From: Linanthus parryae
Taxonomy: Eukaryota > Streptophyta > Magnoliopsida > Ericales > Polemoniaceae
Assembly (NCBI GenBank): GCA_023055425.1
Contig: JALGPY010000007.1
Location: 16,192,001 to 16,256,000, forward strand
Reading direction: 5' to 3'
Length of the DNA: 64,000 nt
In this document: positions 21,041-33,399 of the stretch, one piece after another
Position numbering within the stretch: the first letter of the stretch is position 1
Layout of the letters: every line of letters begins with the position of its first letter
Position numbers and translations under genes: made by a program
The notes under the pieces: model-generated
What the model was told of the DNA's origin: nothing
Databases searched by the model: none
The model's input: the letters and a program-made list of their open reading frames with translations, nothing else

Positions 21041-24000
21041 ATCTACAACGTAGATCAATTAATAATTTTTGTTGACCGTTTGAGTTGTTGTTAAGAGATT
21101 TCGATCAATGGAGTGCTACGATATTTCTTTACGGGAAAATCTTTTAGATCTTTATCCATGCTTGATCATATACCTCTCACCCGTTAACTATTACTCCGTT
21201 CTTTTTTTGTCTAATACAACAAATATTAAACTTATTTTTGTTAAACAAGATTTTCCAATGACTTCGCCAACATGAGATTTTTTGGGGTGAAAATGAAAGT
21301 TGCTAATTAGAAAAAGTGGTTATAAAACATTTCTGCAGGGGACACGTTGGTGTCATGTTAATTCTTCTATTCACCACTGAGGTGAAGAAACTACTTATCC
21401 TTTTCAATCCTAAGTCTTGGGAAAGATTTATATCATTTTTGATTTGTTCAAAATCAGAATTTTCTGTTTTCTTGTTGCGTTCTAATGTAAGTTTATTTGG
21501 TTCTAATGATTGAATCTAGAAACACATTCATAAGTTACAATAATCACCAAATTATGAGTTTTAATACTTTCTAGTGGAGGAAATTGATACTCTAATATTA
21601 CTCAAGTTGTATAAGTTGGTAGGTAAAATTTAATTTGAAGAGATAACTAGCCAGACACTCTATGTTGAGTATACAAATATTTCTTTAACAAGATAAGTGT
21701 ATGAAGGTCTCTTGCATCCATATACATTTCTTCCTTGTGGCTACTCGAGGTTGATTTATTTTTTGAAATGTGGTACTCGAAGCACTAGAGTTTAATTTTT
21801 AGTTTCTTGTATATGTAAGTTTCTTGTTTGATACAAGTTTCCATTTAATTTTTGATGTAGCCTAGTACTCTTGCAGGGTTCTTCTTGAAATTATTGTTCC
21901 AATTACATATTGGAGCTCCATCCAGCTACTGGAAGTGGATTTATATTGATGGGCTTTATATGTGGAGATCATCCATTTTGGACTTAATTATTCTCATATG
22001 ATGAGATATCATTCCATTTATCGGATCAAGCCAAATGGATGTCCAAGAAGAGTAATATAGTTCTTACTATTTGTGGCTTATGAAGGAGTACACGGACTAC
22101 GAATCTATTATTTCTTGGAAATCGATCATCGAACAAAAATATTATTGGCTTACAATTATATGTAGCGTCCACGATTATTTATATTCATTTATATTCAACC
22201 TTTGGAGAATTCTCTACAAGTATTGGATAAAGCTCCATACATTCTTGCAAAATATGGAGAAAATTCTACAAGCGGGATTTGACAGGCTTGCATTCTTTAA
22301 CCTTTCGTTCATGTTTATTTATTTATGTTATTTGATTACAATATTCTATAATAGTGGGGTTTAAATATTTAATTATTTTATTTTTGGTGTTTGGTTATAA
22401 AACGTGGAGTTTTCACTTGAAGAAAATTATGTTGGTATATTTTATTTAATGAGAAATTATAATATAACTTTTAGAAGTGAGAATGAAAAATGGGGGGCTG
22501 ACATTAAATAGAAATTTAATAAATGGTTCGTCATGAAATATCACGGATTTGATATGTTTTATTGGAGGGTAGAATATATTTCTAGAACATGACAAAATTG
22601 TTATTATTTTTCGGTTTTGAGGATCATTGTTTAAATATATATTTTTTTCATTTGTGAAGTTTTGAAATGTGGGGGTTACTTGATTACATTTAGTTGTACA
22701 CTTTTATGAGCATTTGATATGTGGGGGTTACATGAGGAACAATATATAATTTCATTCTATGTGTTGTATGAATTAAATGTGAGTTTATTGTGATAGTGTA
22801 ACTTATATATATCACTTGATGGTAATAAATTGTGGTCAACTAAAATATTGTTGTTGTTTCTTAAAACTTATATTGTCATTCCTAACATCTCTTTCGTTGA
22901 TTATTTGAATTTAGATTAAGTGCAATTTATGTGATTCCATGGACAAGGAAAAATGTGGGGGTTGTATATGAAAATTGTTTATCATGATCGTATGCACATT
23001 TGATTTAACTAATAGCAATGTTGTGGAGATTTTACATGTTATCATTTCTTGAAATGCATAGTTTTCCCTTAGTAGTGCTAAACACGTTTATTTGACTTAG
23101 TTGTTTTACATCAAGTACAAATTACATGTTTTAATACATGTGAAATATGATCTAATTGTATGGTCTTGAATTGTAATGATGTGATGATGCTTTCATCAGA
23201 TTAATACTTGTGACCAATTAAATTACTAATTTTGCATCTAGTGCAAATGTTGTGCTTCACAGGTTTAATTTGGTGTGCACCGCATATTGACATAACGTTG
23301 ATGGATAAATTTGAAATGGGATGCAAAGAAGTGAACAAGCCGAAAGATCACAAATAATAAAAAATATGTATTGGTTCCATAGTCCCTAAATCTTGGGATG
23401 GGGTTTGAAAACTCCTGATGGATTCCACCATTGAAAAATGGAAAATATTTATAAAATATATATATATAATGCCATATGACTAAGATTCGCATAGATGACC
23501 ATTGAGAGTCAAGTCCAGGAATTGAGTCCTAGATATGTCGAGGGGGATGGGCTAAGCCCAAAATATAGTCACCGCTGGAGGTAACCCAATCTCTGTGACT
23601 GGAGATCCCATGAAAGAGATTCAATTGGTAGAAATAATCCACGATGAGTGACCGAGAGTTTCGGCACTTTTAGGAGAGGTCCACGACTCTCCTCCCATCC
23701 CTATGGCATTGTGCTGATAATGAGAAAATTGTGACGTTAAGGTTGGGTTTTAACCCTTAATAAATTCAAGGTGAGTAATTTGTCGCAAGGTATGGGTCAC
23801 AGATACCCTTGGAGGATTCACCTAAGTGAGAGTCGCCTTGAGGCCGGGGCTATGGGATTGGGCTATTTCCTAGAGGCTCTCATGATTTGATTCGAGTGCA
23901 TGGCCGTAATGCACTAACCCACGAACAATGTCCAATGCCGGTACTGTGTGTGCTTCAATTGAACTCGGGCTTAAAGGGTCTAGTTCAAGGCTTAGTCCAC

Positions 24001-24170
24001 TATGGTCATTCCGAGTAAGATTGTCAACACTAAGTGAGGTTCAAGTCGGAAGACACCTCACCTACTGCGTAGTATGAAAGTTTCCCAATATTGTTATAAC
24101 TTATATTTTATTATTTTATCCCTTTATTTGATTTCTTGAACTTTTTAAAGTTTTGAAATTCGTGGGGGAC

Positions 24171-24812
24171 TGTTAGGGAAAATTCCAAATCTTAATTATT
24201 ATTTATAATTATATTTATATTTTAATCATAATTGATATGTTATTATTTTTCTATTTATAACTCCCACATTATTGGGGTATTCAATATGAAATATTTGGTA
24301 TAAATGTGTATTAGTTGGTGGTGTTTATTATAGCCATAATTCCATATAACTACTAGGAGTTACTATTTGATTTTGTATGGCTATATATATGTGAATATCA
24401 TTTGTATGGGAGATGGATGTAGAGTATATCTGATGAGAGCTCACATAGAAAATTATTAGAGTGCTCATGAAACATATTTTAAGTATTCTACATAGTATAG
24501 TATGATACTCTTGTTCTTGGGCAACAACGGTTCGTGACGGTTCACAAGTCCTACAACCGGCGTGACGCTTGTAGGAGCTGGCTCGAGTGTGGGTTGAATT
24601 CTAATTCGTAGCATACCGGTAGCACCCTCACGTGGGGAGGATCTACGTTGTAGGACAATGTCCTACATAACATGCCTCTCACACCTAGGCCAGCGTTATT
24701 ATATCCTTTGTTATTGTGTTTTATTCTATTCGATCATTTTATGAGTTATCTAAATTATTTTAATTGATAATGTTAATGCTTATTTGTGTGTTTTGGTCGC
24801 AGAGGACTAACA
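24171..24812 (+). repeat. 3' LTR of the LARD
   Basis: Starts TGTTAGGGAAAATTCC after the polypurine tract and ends GAGGACTAACA. The GC-rich stem-loop region is retained. Confidence 0.9.
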
Positions 24813-24817
24813 CTTAT

Positions 24818-25342
24818 ATATCCTTGCATCTTGCTGTCGAAAACATCTGTCGTTCACCCATAACAAGGGTCTATTGTCCTATTTTTGCGACCACATACTC
24901 CAATCTCCGATCAAAAGGTATGCCTCTCCTACTATCTTCATCTTGTTCTCCCTATTGATAAAAACTGATCAGGACTCTTGGGAAAATATAGACAGTTTCG
25001 TTACAATCCTCGATTCCTCTGATGCTTTGTCTTATTTCGTGGTTGCTTTTGTGCAATTGGCCTGAGATAACCGTTCATGAATTGAGGGATCGCTCGACAA
25101 CTGGGTTTCCTATATATACAATTTATGAGTTTGAAAATGCATCCATACCTTTGGTAGGATCGATCATTCAATTTTAGACGCTTTCACTTCTTTGAGTTCA
25201 ATTTTTATTGTGTCTATTGTGGATGCTTTTGTTTTGCAGGGTTCTAAACACGAAAAGCTTGGACTTGTTGCCTTATCATATGAAAGAGTAGAATGCTTGA
25301 TATTATAGTCGGTTACTTTAGTTTATCCATTCACCTTTGTAA
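24818..25342. other. Single-copy stretch, no gene recognised
   Basis: Continues the sequence interrupted by the LARD. Short open stretches (24764-24958, 24874-25065) show no domain. A CTCTTGCAGG-like and a TTTTGCAGG acceptor-like site (about 25240) are present, but no matching coding exon is evident. Confidence 0.3.
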
Positions 25343-26057
25343 GGGCATCTCCAAAAAAATTCATGCAAATTATCCAGAAAATTATAGTTTTGCATTTTGC
25401 ATAATCAAAATTTGAACAACTTGCTACAGTAGCGTCGTGCAAATATATGTTAATGTTTTTTAGAGTGGACAAATATCTGCTTAAACACTTATATTAGTAT
25501 ATTTAATGTATTTCTTTATTTTTAGGCATCATTTTTAAAGTACCATATTTTTCTAAGAATGCTAACTAGTTGTAGATACTTTTGGCCTTTGATACTTCCT
25601 TTGTGTATAAGCAGAACTCGAAGTTGTATGTGATTTCAACGTGTCTTGCATTTAAAAACATAAAAAATCAAATAAAATTGCATATCTATATCTCAACAAG
25701 ATTTCTAAAAACTTTTCAAAAAAAAAACAAAAAACAAAAACAAACAAGACTTCTAAAAAAACCCTATAAAATAGGAAGATTTTTATCATTTTTTGACACT
25801 GTCCTGCGTGGAGAAGAAGTCTTCCCGATAAAATAGAGCTGAAAAAATAAATATAATATCGATTAAAAGCCCGACAAAACACCTACAAAATAGGAAAAAA
25901 TTGAATGCCGACTGTGGGAAGCTCGCCCGGTTTGGCGAGGTGAATACAGGACCTTCATTTTTCATAATGGGTTGCATCTCCGATTGGATTTCAAAATTTA
26001 CTCAATCCTCTATATTTTGCATAAGAACCCCATTTGCATGTACTTTTGGAGATCCCC
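25343..26057. mobile_element. PIF/Harbinger-like non-autonomous element
   Basis: Terminal inverted repeats GGGCATCTCCAAAA...TTTTGGAGATCCCC are flanked by a 3-bp TAA duplication (25340-25342 and 26058-26060), the Harbinger target signature. 715 bp, AT-rich, no transposase. Confidence 0.75.
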
Positions 26058-26060
26058 TAA

Positions 26061-26525
26061 ATGTAGAGAATATAGTGTAACTTGTATAGTATATAGATAG
26101 CTTAGCAAAGGTTGTAGCATTCATCGAAGTTCTTCAACTTCTTTTGAAATACTTTGTACACAATAATAGTTTCTTTGATTGCTTTCTATTTATCTTTTTT
26201 AAACGACATATCTGAAGAGAGTATGCCTCGTCTGATGAGATAAAGACAAGGAATGTAGTACATATTGACCTTCCCACGTGACATTTTAACATGCCCGAGT
26301 TCGCCGAAAAATTAAGTTCTTTTTACAATCAACTGAAAATGAGGCTGCTATATATGCAAATTAGTAAAGATAATCAATTGGTCTCTAAAAATCTATGTTA
26401 TATACTATTTGCTATTTGAGAATGTCTTCTTAAGTTTTGTCTGAGAGATTGCCACTTGGCATCGTCGATTTTTTAATGTTGAAGTTAAATGTTAAATTTA
26501 AATGTTGGCGCTGAAATCGGAATTT
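26061..26525. other. Intergenic AT-rich stretch
   Basis: No open frame or repeat recognised. Confidence 0.4.
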
Positions 26526-26534
26526 TAAAAAAAT

Positions 26535-27682
26535 ACTTAATTACTTAATGCATACCTTCAATATACTTAAACTAACACATTGCAATCCCCACATATGGAA
26601 TGAGCTTATTGCATCCCCATTTGCAACAAATCATACTTGTTGAAACTGGTAAAATAATTTTGTCCAATACTTAACGGAACGATCCGTTAGTTGACAACTT
26701 AATCCTATCTCATTAAGGGTAAAATTTTCCACCCATTAAAAATAAAAAACCACCACACCCTCCCCCCTTTCAACCTAACAAGCCCAGATTCCGGCCGCCA
26801 CATCCGTCATACGAGCGAGAATAGCCTTCACCCACAACCACAACAGCAATTCCACAGTCTCGTATTCCCCCCATCGTCCCTTCAAGTGCTTTCTCCTGGT
26901 CGGCCATACCTCTATATCATACACCCAAACTCGTCTCAACCAAATCCTCCATTCTAGATGGTGCTTACCCAAACCCAGAAACCACAATATCAAAATCGTA
27001 GCTAACAAAATTGAAGAAAGGAAATTCACAAACTCACCATTCTCATGAGTTGTTTTTCCCTCTCCAATTCGTCGATAATGTTCCCCAATTCCATTATTGC
27101 CTGCAATTCCCATGTACAGTGGAAGATTTCGGTGGAGATTCGAAAACAATGATCAATTACACCCATATTCTGACCCCCGACGAATCTAACCCCGACACCC
27201 CCAAATCTGAATCACAAAACACCACCAGATCTGGACAAGGGAGAGGGAGAAGGTCGCTGGAGGGAGAGAGAGAGGGGAAAATAGTTAGGGAGAGTCGGAG
27301 AGAGAAATAGAGAAAGAAAGAGCAAACCCAGATGCATCCCTGTTTCCCTTTCCTGTGTCGGAGCTTGCTGAACAGAGACAGGGAGAGACGACGGAGATGA
27401 GACAAAGAAACGAGAAAGAAAAAGATATTCATCTTCCTATCTTTCTTATCTTCATCCATTTCTTTTTTATTTTTCTTTATTTTACTTTTAAAACTTTAAT
27501 ATCACTTTTTGTGTGTTGACAATAGTACCCTCTTAATGTGGATGGAGTTAGAATGCTTTATTTTACCAGTTTTAACAAGTATGATATATTACAAATGAGG
27601 AATGCAGTAAGTATATTCTAGAAGTGGGGATTGTAATGTGTTAGTTTCGATATACTGAGGGTACGCATTAAGTAATTAACCC
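26535..27682. mobile_element. Mutator-like element, probable Pack-MULE
   Basis: Terminal inverted repeats of about 120 bp or more start ACTTAATTACTTAATGC on the left and GGGTTAATTACTTAATGC on the right. A perfect 9-bp TSD, TAAAAAAAT, lies at 26526-26534 and 27683-27691. The interior (about 26760-27420) is GC-richer. On the minus strand it contains an open stretch ending ...TDVAAGIWAC at about 26775, with an intron-like GTGAGTTTG...TTAG upstream, as if a genomic gene fragment had been captured. The source gene is not recognised. Confidence 0.82.
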
Positions 27683-27691
27683 TAAAAAAAT

Positions 27692-28239
27692 GACGCCGAA
27701 GTTAAGATTTAAACAATCTGTATACCTTTGTGGCTTTATTTGGAAGGGGAAAAAATAATAAATCATAATTTGAAATGGTATTGATATGTGTTTGGGATGA
27801 CAAAAGGTATCAACCACGTCAACATAATTACTCAAATGATAATGTCTTTTTTGATAAATAAATTGAAATGATATTGATGTGTTTGGATTGGAAACATGGT
27901 TAATAAAAGAATCAATTTGACTTTCTCAATTGATTTGTGCCAATAACGTAATGCCGAATTTAGAAAGTGAGAATTGATCCTTCCCACTCTATACCACATC
28001 AACATATAACTTATCAGTTTGTTATTCTCAGTACTTCCATCAGTAAATTTCATTATCTGCTTTGTCCTCTCTCATTTTCTCCCACAGTGATGGACGACAT
28101 GTAATAATGGAGAGATCGTTATAAGCTAGATCGCTTGCATGCAAGAGAAAATTACAGTAGGAAAGGCACACCCGCGAATCCAGTGAGTTTTCTAAGGATA
28201 CTACTATTTCATACGAAATCAAGCGTCGCTATTAAGAGC
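27692..28239. other. Intergenic stretch, nothing recognised
   Basis: AT-rich, with many short stop-bounded frames only. Confidence 0.4.
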
Positions 28240-28560
28240 GAAAATCGTGACAGATTTTTTCTATTGCAACACAAACTATATTGCGACTAACTACAATTAG
28301 TTGGGTATGAGGACGTTTTGCCGACAAATTTAATATGGCGACAAATTACTATCATCGGGATTGGCTACCTACTACAACGAATCTCAAAGGTGACAATTTT
28401 CATTTTGTTTCAGATCATTCTTAATTCGACAACAAAAATTGTTGGATAAGCAAACTTTGAGCGGCAAATTAAAATTTCATCGCAATATCAATTAGCGACG
28501 CTGTATAGGTAACGAATGTTGCGACAAACTAATCGCGTTGAGGACGAGAAATCACTTTTT
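28240..28560. repeat. Possible CACTA subterminal repeat region
   Basis: Dense degenerate motifs of the type GCGACAAATT / TTGCGACAAAC in both orientations resemble the subterminal arrays of En/Spm (CACTA) transposons. Terminal CACTA repeats and a TSD were not found, so this may be an internal remnant. Confidence 0.3.
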
Positions 28561-29968
28561 AAAATAATTTTGTTCGTTACGTAGTATCAAATTTGTTGTA
28601 GGAGTTCACATGGTTCCTAAGTTCCGAATGTGTTTAAACTTGTACTACCTCATTCCATAAATTAATTACTAAAGACCAATTTACATACAAACACAAAATC
28701 CTTCCTCATTGAAAATAGTCCTTTTTGCAGACGTAACCCTTCTAAACGATGCACTCCTTCATTCGAACAACGTAACTCTTCTAAATTAAAATATCTATAT
28801 CACACCTCAGTGCGATCCCATGATTCTCCAGTCAGGGAAAACAGTCAAGTTTCACGGCCATATATCTGCAAGCAAAAGCATGTGGATTCTGTTCTCTCCT
28901 GTTGGTGGACAGCTGCAAGTCTACTTTTGATTCGGTGGGCTCTGAGGAAGGAGAATTGTGATCAATTCCGAACCAACGCTTCTTCTCTCGTCGCCATAAA
29001 GCCCCAAACAGACACAGCCCTACAATATATTGACGTCCTCGACCCTATTTACTTACCGAATCTGACGATTGGAGTGCAAGAGAAGTTAATAAGAACTGTA
29101 AGAATATTTCTTGTTAAGCTATAGTTATTTGAAGAGTTATTTAAGTATGTTGCATTTATTTAAATGATATAGGTCTACTACTTTTATTATATCAGTGTGG
29201 TTGTTTAAACAATCTTTTGTAATCTAGTTATTCTGAATTTCGTGTAACGCTATTTTTTAAATAAAATGAATTTTTATTTTTATAGCTATTAAATTCATGA
29301 TTTGATGATAAATTTGGTGATTTGGTGTGGGAGGCCAAACGAACCCTTCTTCGAATTTGATGATTCGATTAGATATTATTATTTAGATTTAAATGTATTA
29401 AATTATTTTCAAGAGTCATGTGAATCAAAAAGTTTACACACTCTAGCATATTTATTTTTTCTTAAATGAAATATAATTAAATTCAAAACTTGAGTCGGAC
29501 TCTAATGTGACACACAAAATTCTGAAAAAAAAAATATGCCGCAATTCTACATTTGATATACTCTCTAGCATCGTGTTCTGAACAAAATAACACAAAAGCG
29601 ATCCTAATCAATCATGTTCCTTGAGTCCCAATATTCCATGACATTGCAATTCCTAGGTGGTGGGAAATATCTTGACATTATGGTCCCGGCCAAAAATTAT
29701 TGAGAAGAGAATATTCTTTTGTGAAAACAAATCCTCTTGTCGGAACAGAAAAGTTCCAGCAGATACACATTTTGGACGCCTTGTGTCTTCCTACTGGTCG
29801 AAACAGTGAAGCTAATCCTATTTATTGTATTCTAATTGGCCAACCTTCATAACCCATGGATTTTTTGTTTCGCCCATGTTAAGTTATTTTCCCTCTCACC
29901 AGTTATGTCAATTACGGTCCTCGCTAACTTTGAAGGAGACTTTGTTGTTTGATTATTCCAATCATAGT
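28561..29968. other. Intergenic region with one unassigned open stretch
   Basis: 28810-29124 is open for about 100 codons but lacks an ATG start and any recognisable domain. It may be a decayed exon or chance. The remainder is AT-rich and without features. Confidence 0.3.
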
Positions 29969-30043
29969 TTCAAAATGTGGTCGAAGAACAAAGAACGTAC
30001 GAGGGTTCAAAATGTGGTCGAAGAACAAAGAACGTGGGTTGGA
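29969..30043. repeat. 37-bp tandem duplication
   Basis: The sequence TTCAAAATGTGGTCGAAGAA and the following ten bases occur twice, at 29969 and 30006, without mismatch over 30 bp. Confidence 0.9.
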
Positions 30044-30549
30044 TGTTTATGTTTATGTTTCTTATTATTTTGAAAGGCCGTACAGATTTTTTTGTTTGTT
30101 GAACAGAGGAGTCGAGGGAACTACGACCGTGGCTTTGTCTTTTACATAAATCTGAAATCTTTGAAAGTTACCCAAAGAAAATCAAGGTCCAAAGTCTTAA
30201 CGAATTGTATAAGGTGGGTAGTGCATTTTCGCCAACAAAATAGTACTACTAAGTATGTCCACACTATTTCCCTCAAAAAAAGTATGTCCACAGTATTATG
30301 TAGAAAAATTATCACTAATAAATAACCAATGACAACACAATAAATAATTATTTTTAAAATAACTTTTATTTAAGTTAGAAATTTTCAAATCATTGTTCGA
30401 TGATGCATTAACTATATTTCTGACAGAAAATTATGTAGTATCTGAAACAATCTATCTACTTATGTATAAGCGTGGTTATACTCCCGTACCTTTCATGCAT
30501 GTACAATTTTCAGGTTATAGAACATTGATAGTATGAGTACGTACATACA
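30044..30549. other. Intergenic stretch upstream of the Helitron
   Basis: No gene seen. A short local duplication AAGTATGTCCACA...TATT occurs near 30250-30297. Confidence 0.4.
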
Positions 30550-31912
30550 TCTATATTATAAATTAGGACGGTTGACTTTAAAATGTCTTTTAAGCCATTA
30601 GATTGAATTGATCCTAGCCCTTAGATCTCACCCAATTATAGATAGAATTACCAAAAATTAGGGAATGATGCAGATCGTGATTTTCAAAGTCAACTTCACC
30701 CTCCACCTTCTCTCTCACGCTCACGGTCCCTCTCTCCCTCTAACCCAGTGTTTGCAGAAATCAACAGCCACAACCATCAACAACAAACAGCAGCAGATCT
30801 CACACCAAAAAACTTATCTGAATCTGTGAATCATTATACAGTCAGATCTCACAGCAAAAAAGAATAATCAGCAGAAGAGAAGGAGAAGTAGAGAAGATGA
30901 GAGACAGAGAAGAAGAACGAAGATCCAATCGCCTTGATTTCCGCCCAATTTCTACAAAATACAAGCATATTTAGAGAGAAACAGAAAAAGAAAAACAAAG
31001 AAGAAGAGAAAGGCGGTCTGATACCTGCTCCTTCTGGGTCGTTCGGGTGATCGGAGCTCCTCTTTGCCGTCCATCTGGACCACATCCATGGCCACTGCAG
31101 AGAGAAAGAGAGATGGAGATAGGGACGACGACGACGGAGAGACGGAGACAGAGACAGTGGAGAGACAGGGAGACGATGGTGATGGGGACGACGACGACGA
31201 CGACGGCGGCGTCCTCATCTTCCCTCCCCACCTCTTCTTTCTCCGCCTGTGGCCCTCTTCTACTCTCTCCAGTTCTCACTTTCTCTCTCTATTCTTTTTG
31301 TTTTGCAAAATTTCAAACTCTCACTCAGTTTTATCCACTGAAATGGGTGAAATGTGTGATAGTAGGTGGTATTTGGGTTGTATGTTTAGGTTTTCTCCAC
31401 TGTTCAATTCTTTTTTTCAAAGCCGGTTCCTTTTAATCGATAATTCTAAGGTTGGGGTCTTAATTCTTTAGTTTCATATTTTTTTTGAGATGATTTAGTT
31501 TCATTTGTTGGCTTGCCCAGAGAACAATTAATTAGATCATACCTCATTAGGTGGGGCTGACGAGCCTTTCGCATGATTCGTCCAGTAACTCCAGTTTATT
31601 AGACCATATCTAATGTCTAATGTCTTGCCAAAGAGTAGTAGATAATCCCCTTTTAAGAGTGAGGTAACGTAATGTCATTAATGTGATAACTTCTTTTTAA
31701 TTTTCTTATTGTGTGTACCATTGTATCAATTTGAAATGAATATTTGTTTGTATTTAGTTCAGATAATGCCCTCGGCCACCATTTATGTGTGTTGTCTTCG
31801 TTTTCTGTCTGTGTTTGTGGATGAAGTACTTATTTTGTTTGATGACATTATAATTGGTGAAATGTTCTTAGTGTTTTTGGGGTAGTGCCCTCGGGCACGG
31901 GCAATCCCCTAG
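30550..31912 (+). mobile_element. Non-autonomous Helitron
   Basis: Starts TCTATATTATAAATTAGG after an A and ends CTAG before a T, as expected for Helitron insertion at an AT dinucleotide. The end is preceded by a perfect 3' hairpin (GTGCCC-TC-GGGCAC, 31885-31898), the Helitron terminator. The interior (30960-31300) is gene-like. The minus strand encodes MDVVQMDGKEELRSPERP and a splice-donor-like GTATCAG follows, with Ser-rich and GACGAC-type simple repeats in front of it. This could be a captured first exon. No Rep/helicase is present. Confidence 0.85.
31885..31898 (+). other. Helitron 3' terminal hairpin
   Basis: A six-base-pair GC-rich stem with a TC loop, 10 bases before the terminal CTAG. 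Confidence 0.8.
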
Positions 31913-32499
31913 TAGTATATATAGTGTGTACTGTTTGGACTTTAGCCAGAGGTACACATGCTATCATTAATGATAGTGATCTAACATTACCAGATCAACC
32001 TATCTGTATCAGGAACACTAAATATTTTTTTCTTTCAACCTTTTGCAGTACATCAACTGTGGAGGAGCAGTTGATCCTTTGAATCCAATTTGACAATGAA
32101 CAGTTCTTCACCCATTTTGGAGGAACAATATGTTGTAATCAAATGAATCAGTTATAGAAATATTGTAACAAACAAATATTTGAACAGTTATATTGTGGGT
32201 TGTTTATGTTGAATATTGTGGTCTTTTGTCCGTATTGTGCCCCTCCGCTGTTTCCGAATATATATTTCAAACCATATATATTGTGTTTTGTTATGATTTT
32301 TGCCCAAGTTATATATGCTAGCTAGATCAATAATAGCAATTTGGACTGAATTTTTTGTTTTGTTTGTTATTAAAATAGGTTCATCTGTGTATGAACATGT
32401 ATTTTTGGTTGTGCATGTTGGTTGGTTATGGAAATTGAAGGTTCAACAGGTTATTTGAGCAGACTTGTAAAATGTGTGAGATAGGCAACTACATAGATA
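31913..32499. other. Region downstream of the Helitron
   Basis: Contains a splice-acceptor-like CCTTTTGCAG at about 32039-32048 followed by a short open stretch (TSTVEEQLIL) ending at 32082. This may be the tail of a broken gene, but there is no family assignment. Confidence 0.25.
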
Positions 32500-32965
32500 G
32501 TCGTCTATGAGGAAGACCAGATAATAACACAACGAGCATGTTTGTCAGCAAAGAAAATTTACGACGAGCATTTTTTTCGTTCTATCAAAATTAACCCAAC
32601 AAAAAGGCTACCATAAGACAACAAAGACGACTACAAATTAGTCAGCTTAAATTTGAAACGATGAGCAGAGCCATCGGTATAAATTCAACGATGAGAAAAA
32701 GTCAACGAAATGTTCGTCGGCAAAATTTTGTCCTGCATATTTGGTAGTCAGAACGTAGTTGGCAAAAGTACAACGGCGAGCAAAAGTCGTCGGTAATTAT
32801 GTTCCACCGACCAACAGATGGTTTTGTCGCCCCGTCGAACTACCGACAGAACTATTCCGACTCCATCCCGACGAGAATTGTTTATCTTTATTTCATTCTA
32901 ACGACGGGCTTTTTGGATGTAACGACGAGCATGCACATCGTAACAAAACATTATTTTGTAGTACA
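32500..32965. repeat. Probable CACTA (En/Spm) subterminal array and end
   Basis: Many degenerate copies of CGACGAGCA / GTCGTCGG-type motifs in both orientations, finishing with ATTATTTTGTAGTAC near 32950-32963. Its complement, GTACTACAAAATAAT, resembles a CACTA terminus with one change. The other end and a 3-bp TSD were not identified. Confidence 0.4.
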
Positions 32966-33399
32966 AGCTGCCTCATTATCTTAAAGCCTAAATTAACTTC
33001 ATTTCTCTAAGAGCATCTAAGAATCACTGTGTTGCAGAAATGTTTAGTTACTCCAAGAGAATCATGTGAGCATGACAAATGCCGGTCTACACCATTTATT
33101 AAGTAAACAAATCCCAACGATGGCTCATTTCTACCCATGCAGGTTATTAGAAAAAGACTAAAATTGCTCCTAGGTACCCACAATTTGCGAAAAAGGGCAA
33201 GTGGTTACACAAACTTCAAAATCGTGCACCACGGGTCCCAAACTTCGAACTTTTGTTCGTTTGGGTGCTCAACTCTAACTGCAGTGCATGGAAGTAAAAC
33301 GTGGCGTCGTAGTCACCTTAGGGGGTCTTTGTGCAATTTTTATGGAGAAAAGGTTACTTTCCAATGGAGTAAAGGTAGGCTTCACCACCTTCAAATCTC

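Larger units (their letters stand above)
20388..24812 (+). mobile_element. Large non-coding LTR retrotransposon (LARD)
   Basis: LTRs 20388-21040 and 24171-24812 match over about 650 bp and end GAGGACTAACA. A perfect 5-bp TSD, CTTAT, lies at 20383-20387 and 24813-24817. The polypurine tract CGTGGGGGAC directly precedes the 3' LTR. The 3.1-kb interior has no recognisable gag or pol. Its last about 650 bp (from about 23500) share organisation and short blocks (such as GGAGATCCCA) with the 3' untranslated part of the coding Copia element at 57280-57910. This suggests a Copia derivative that lost its genes. Confidence 0.88.

Noticed and set aside
24428..24460. CTGATGAG...GAAA, resembling a hammerhead ribozyme core (retrozyme idea)
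   Set aside because: The bases between CTGATGA and GAAA do not form stem II, and the motif is not conserved in the 5' LTR, which reads GTGATGAAAG.
31047..31471. Overlapping open stretches rich in Thr/Arg or Asp
   Set aside because: They arise from GACGAC and AGAG simple repeats inside the Helitron rather than from a gene.
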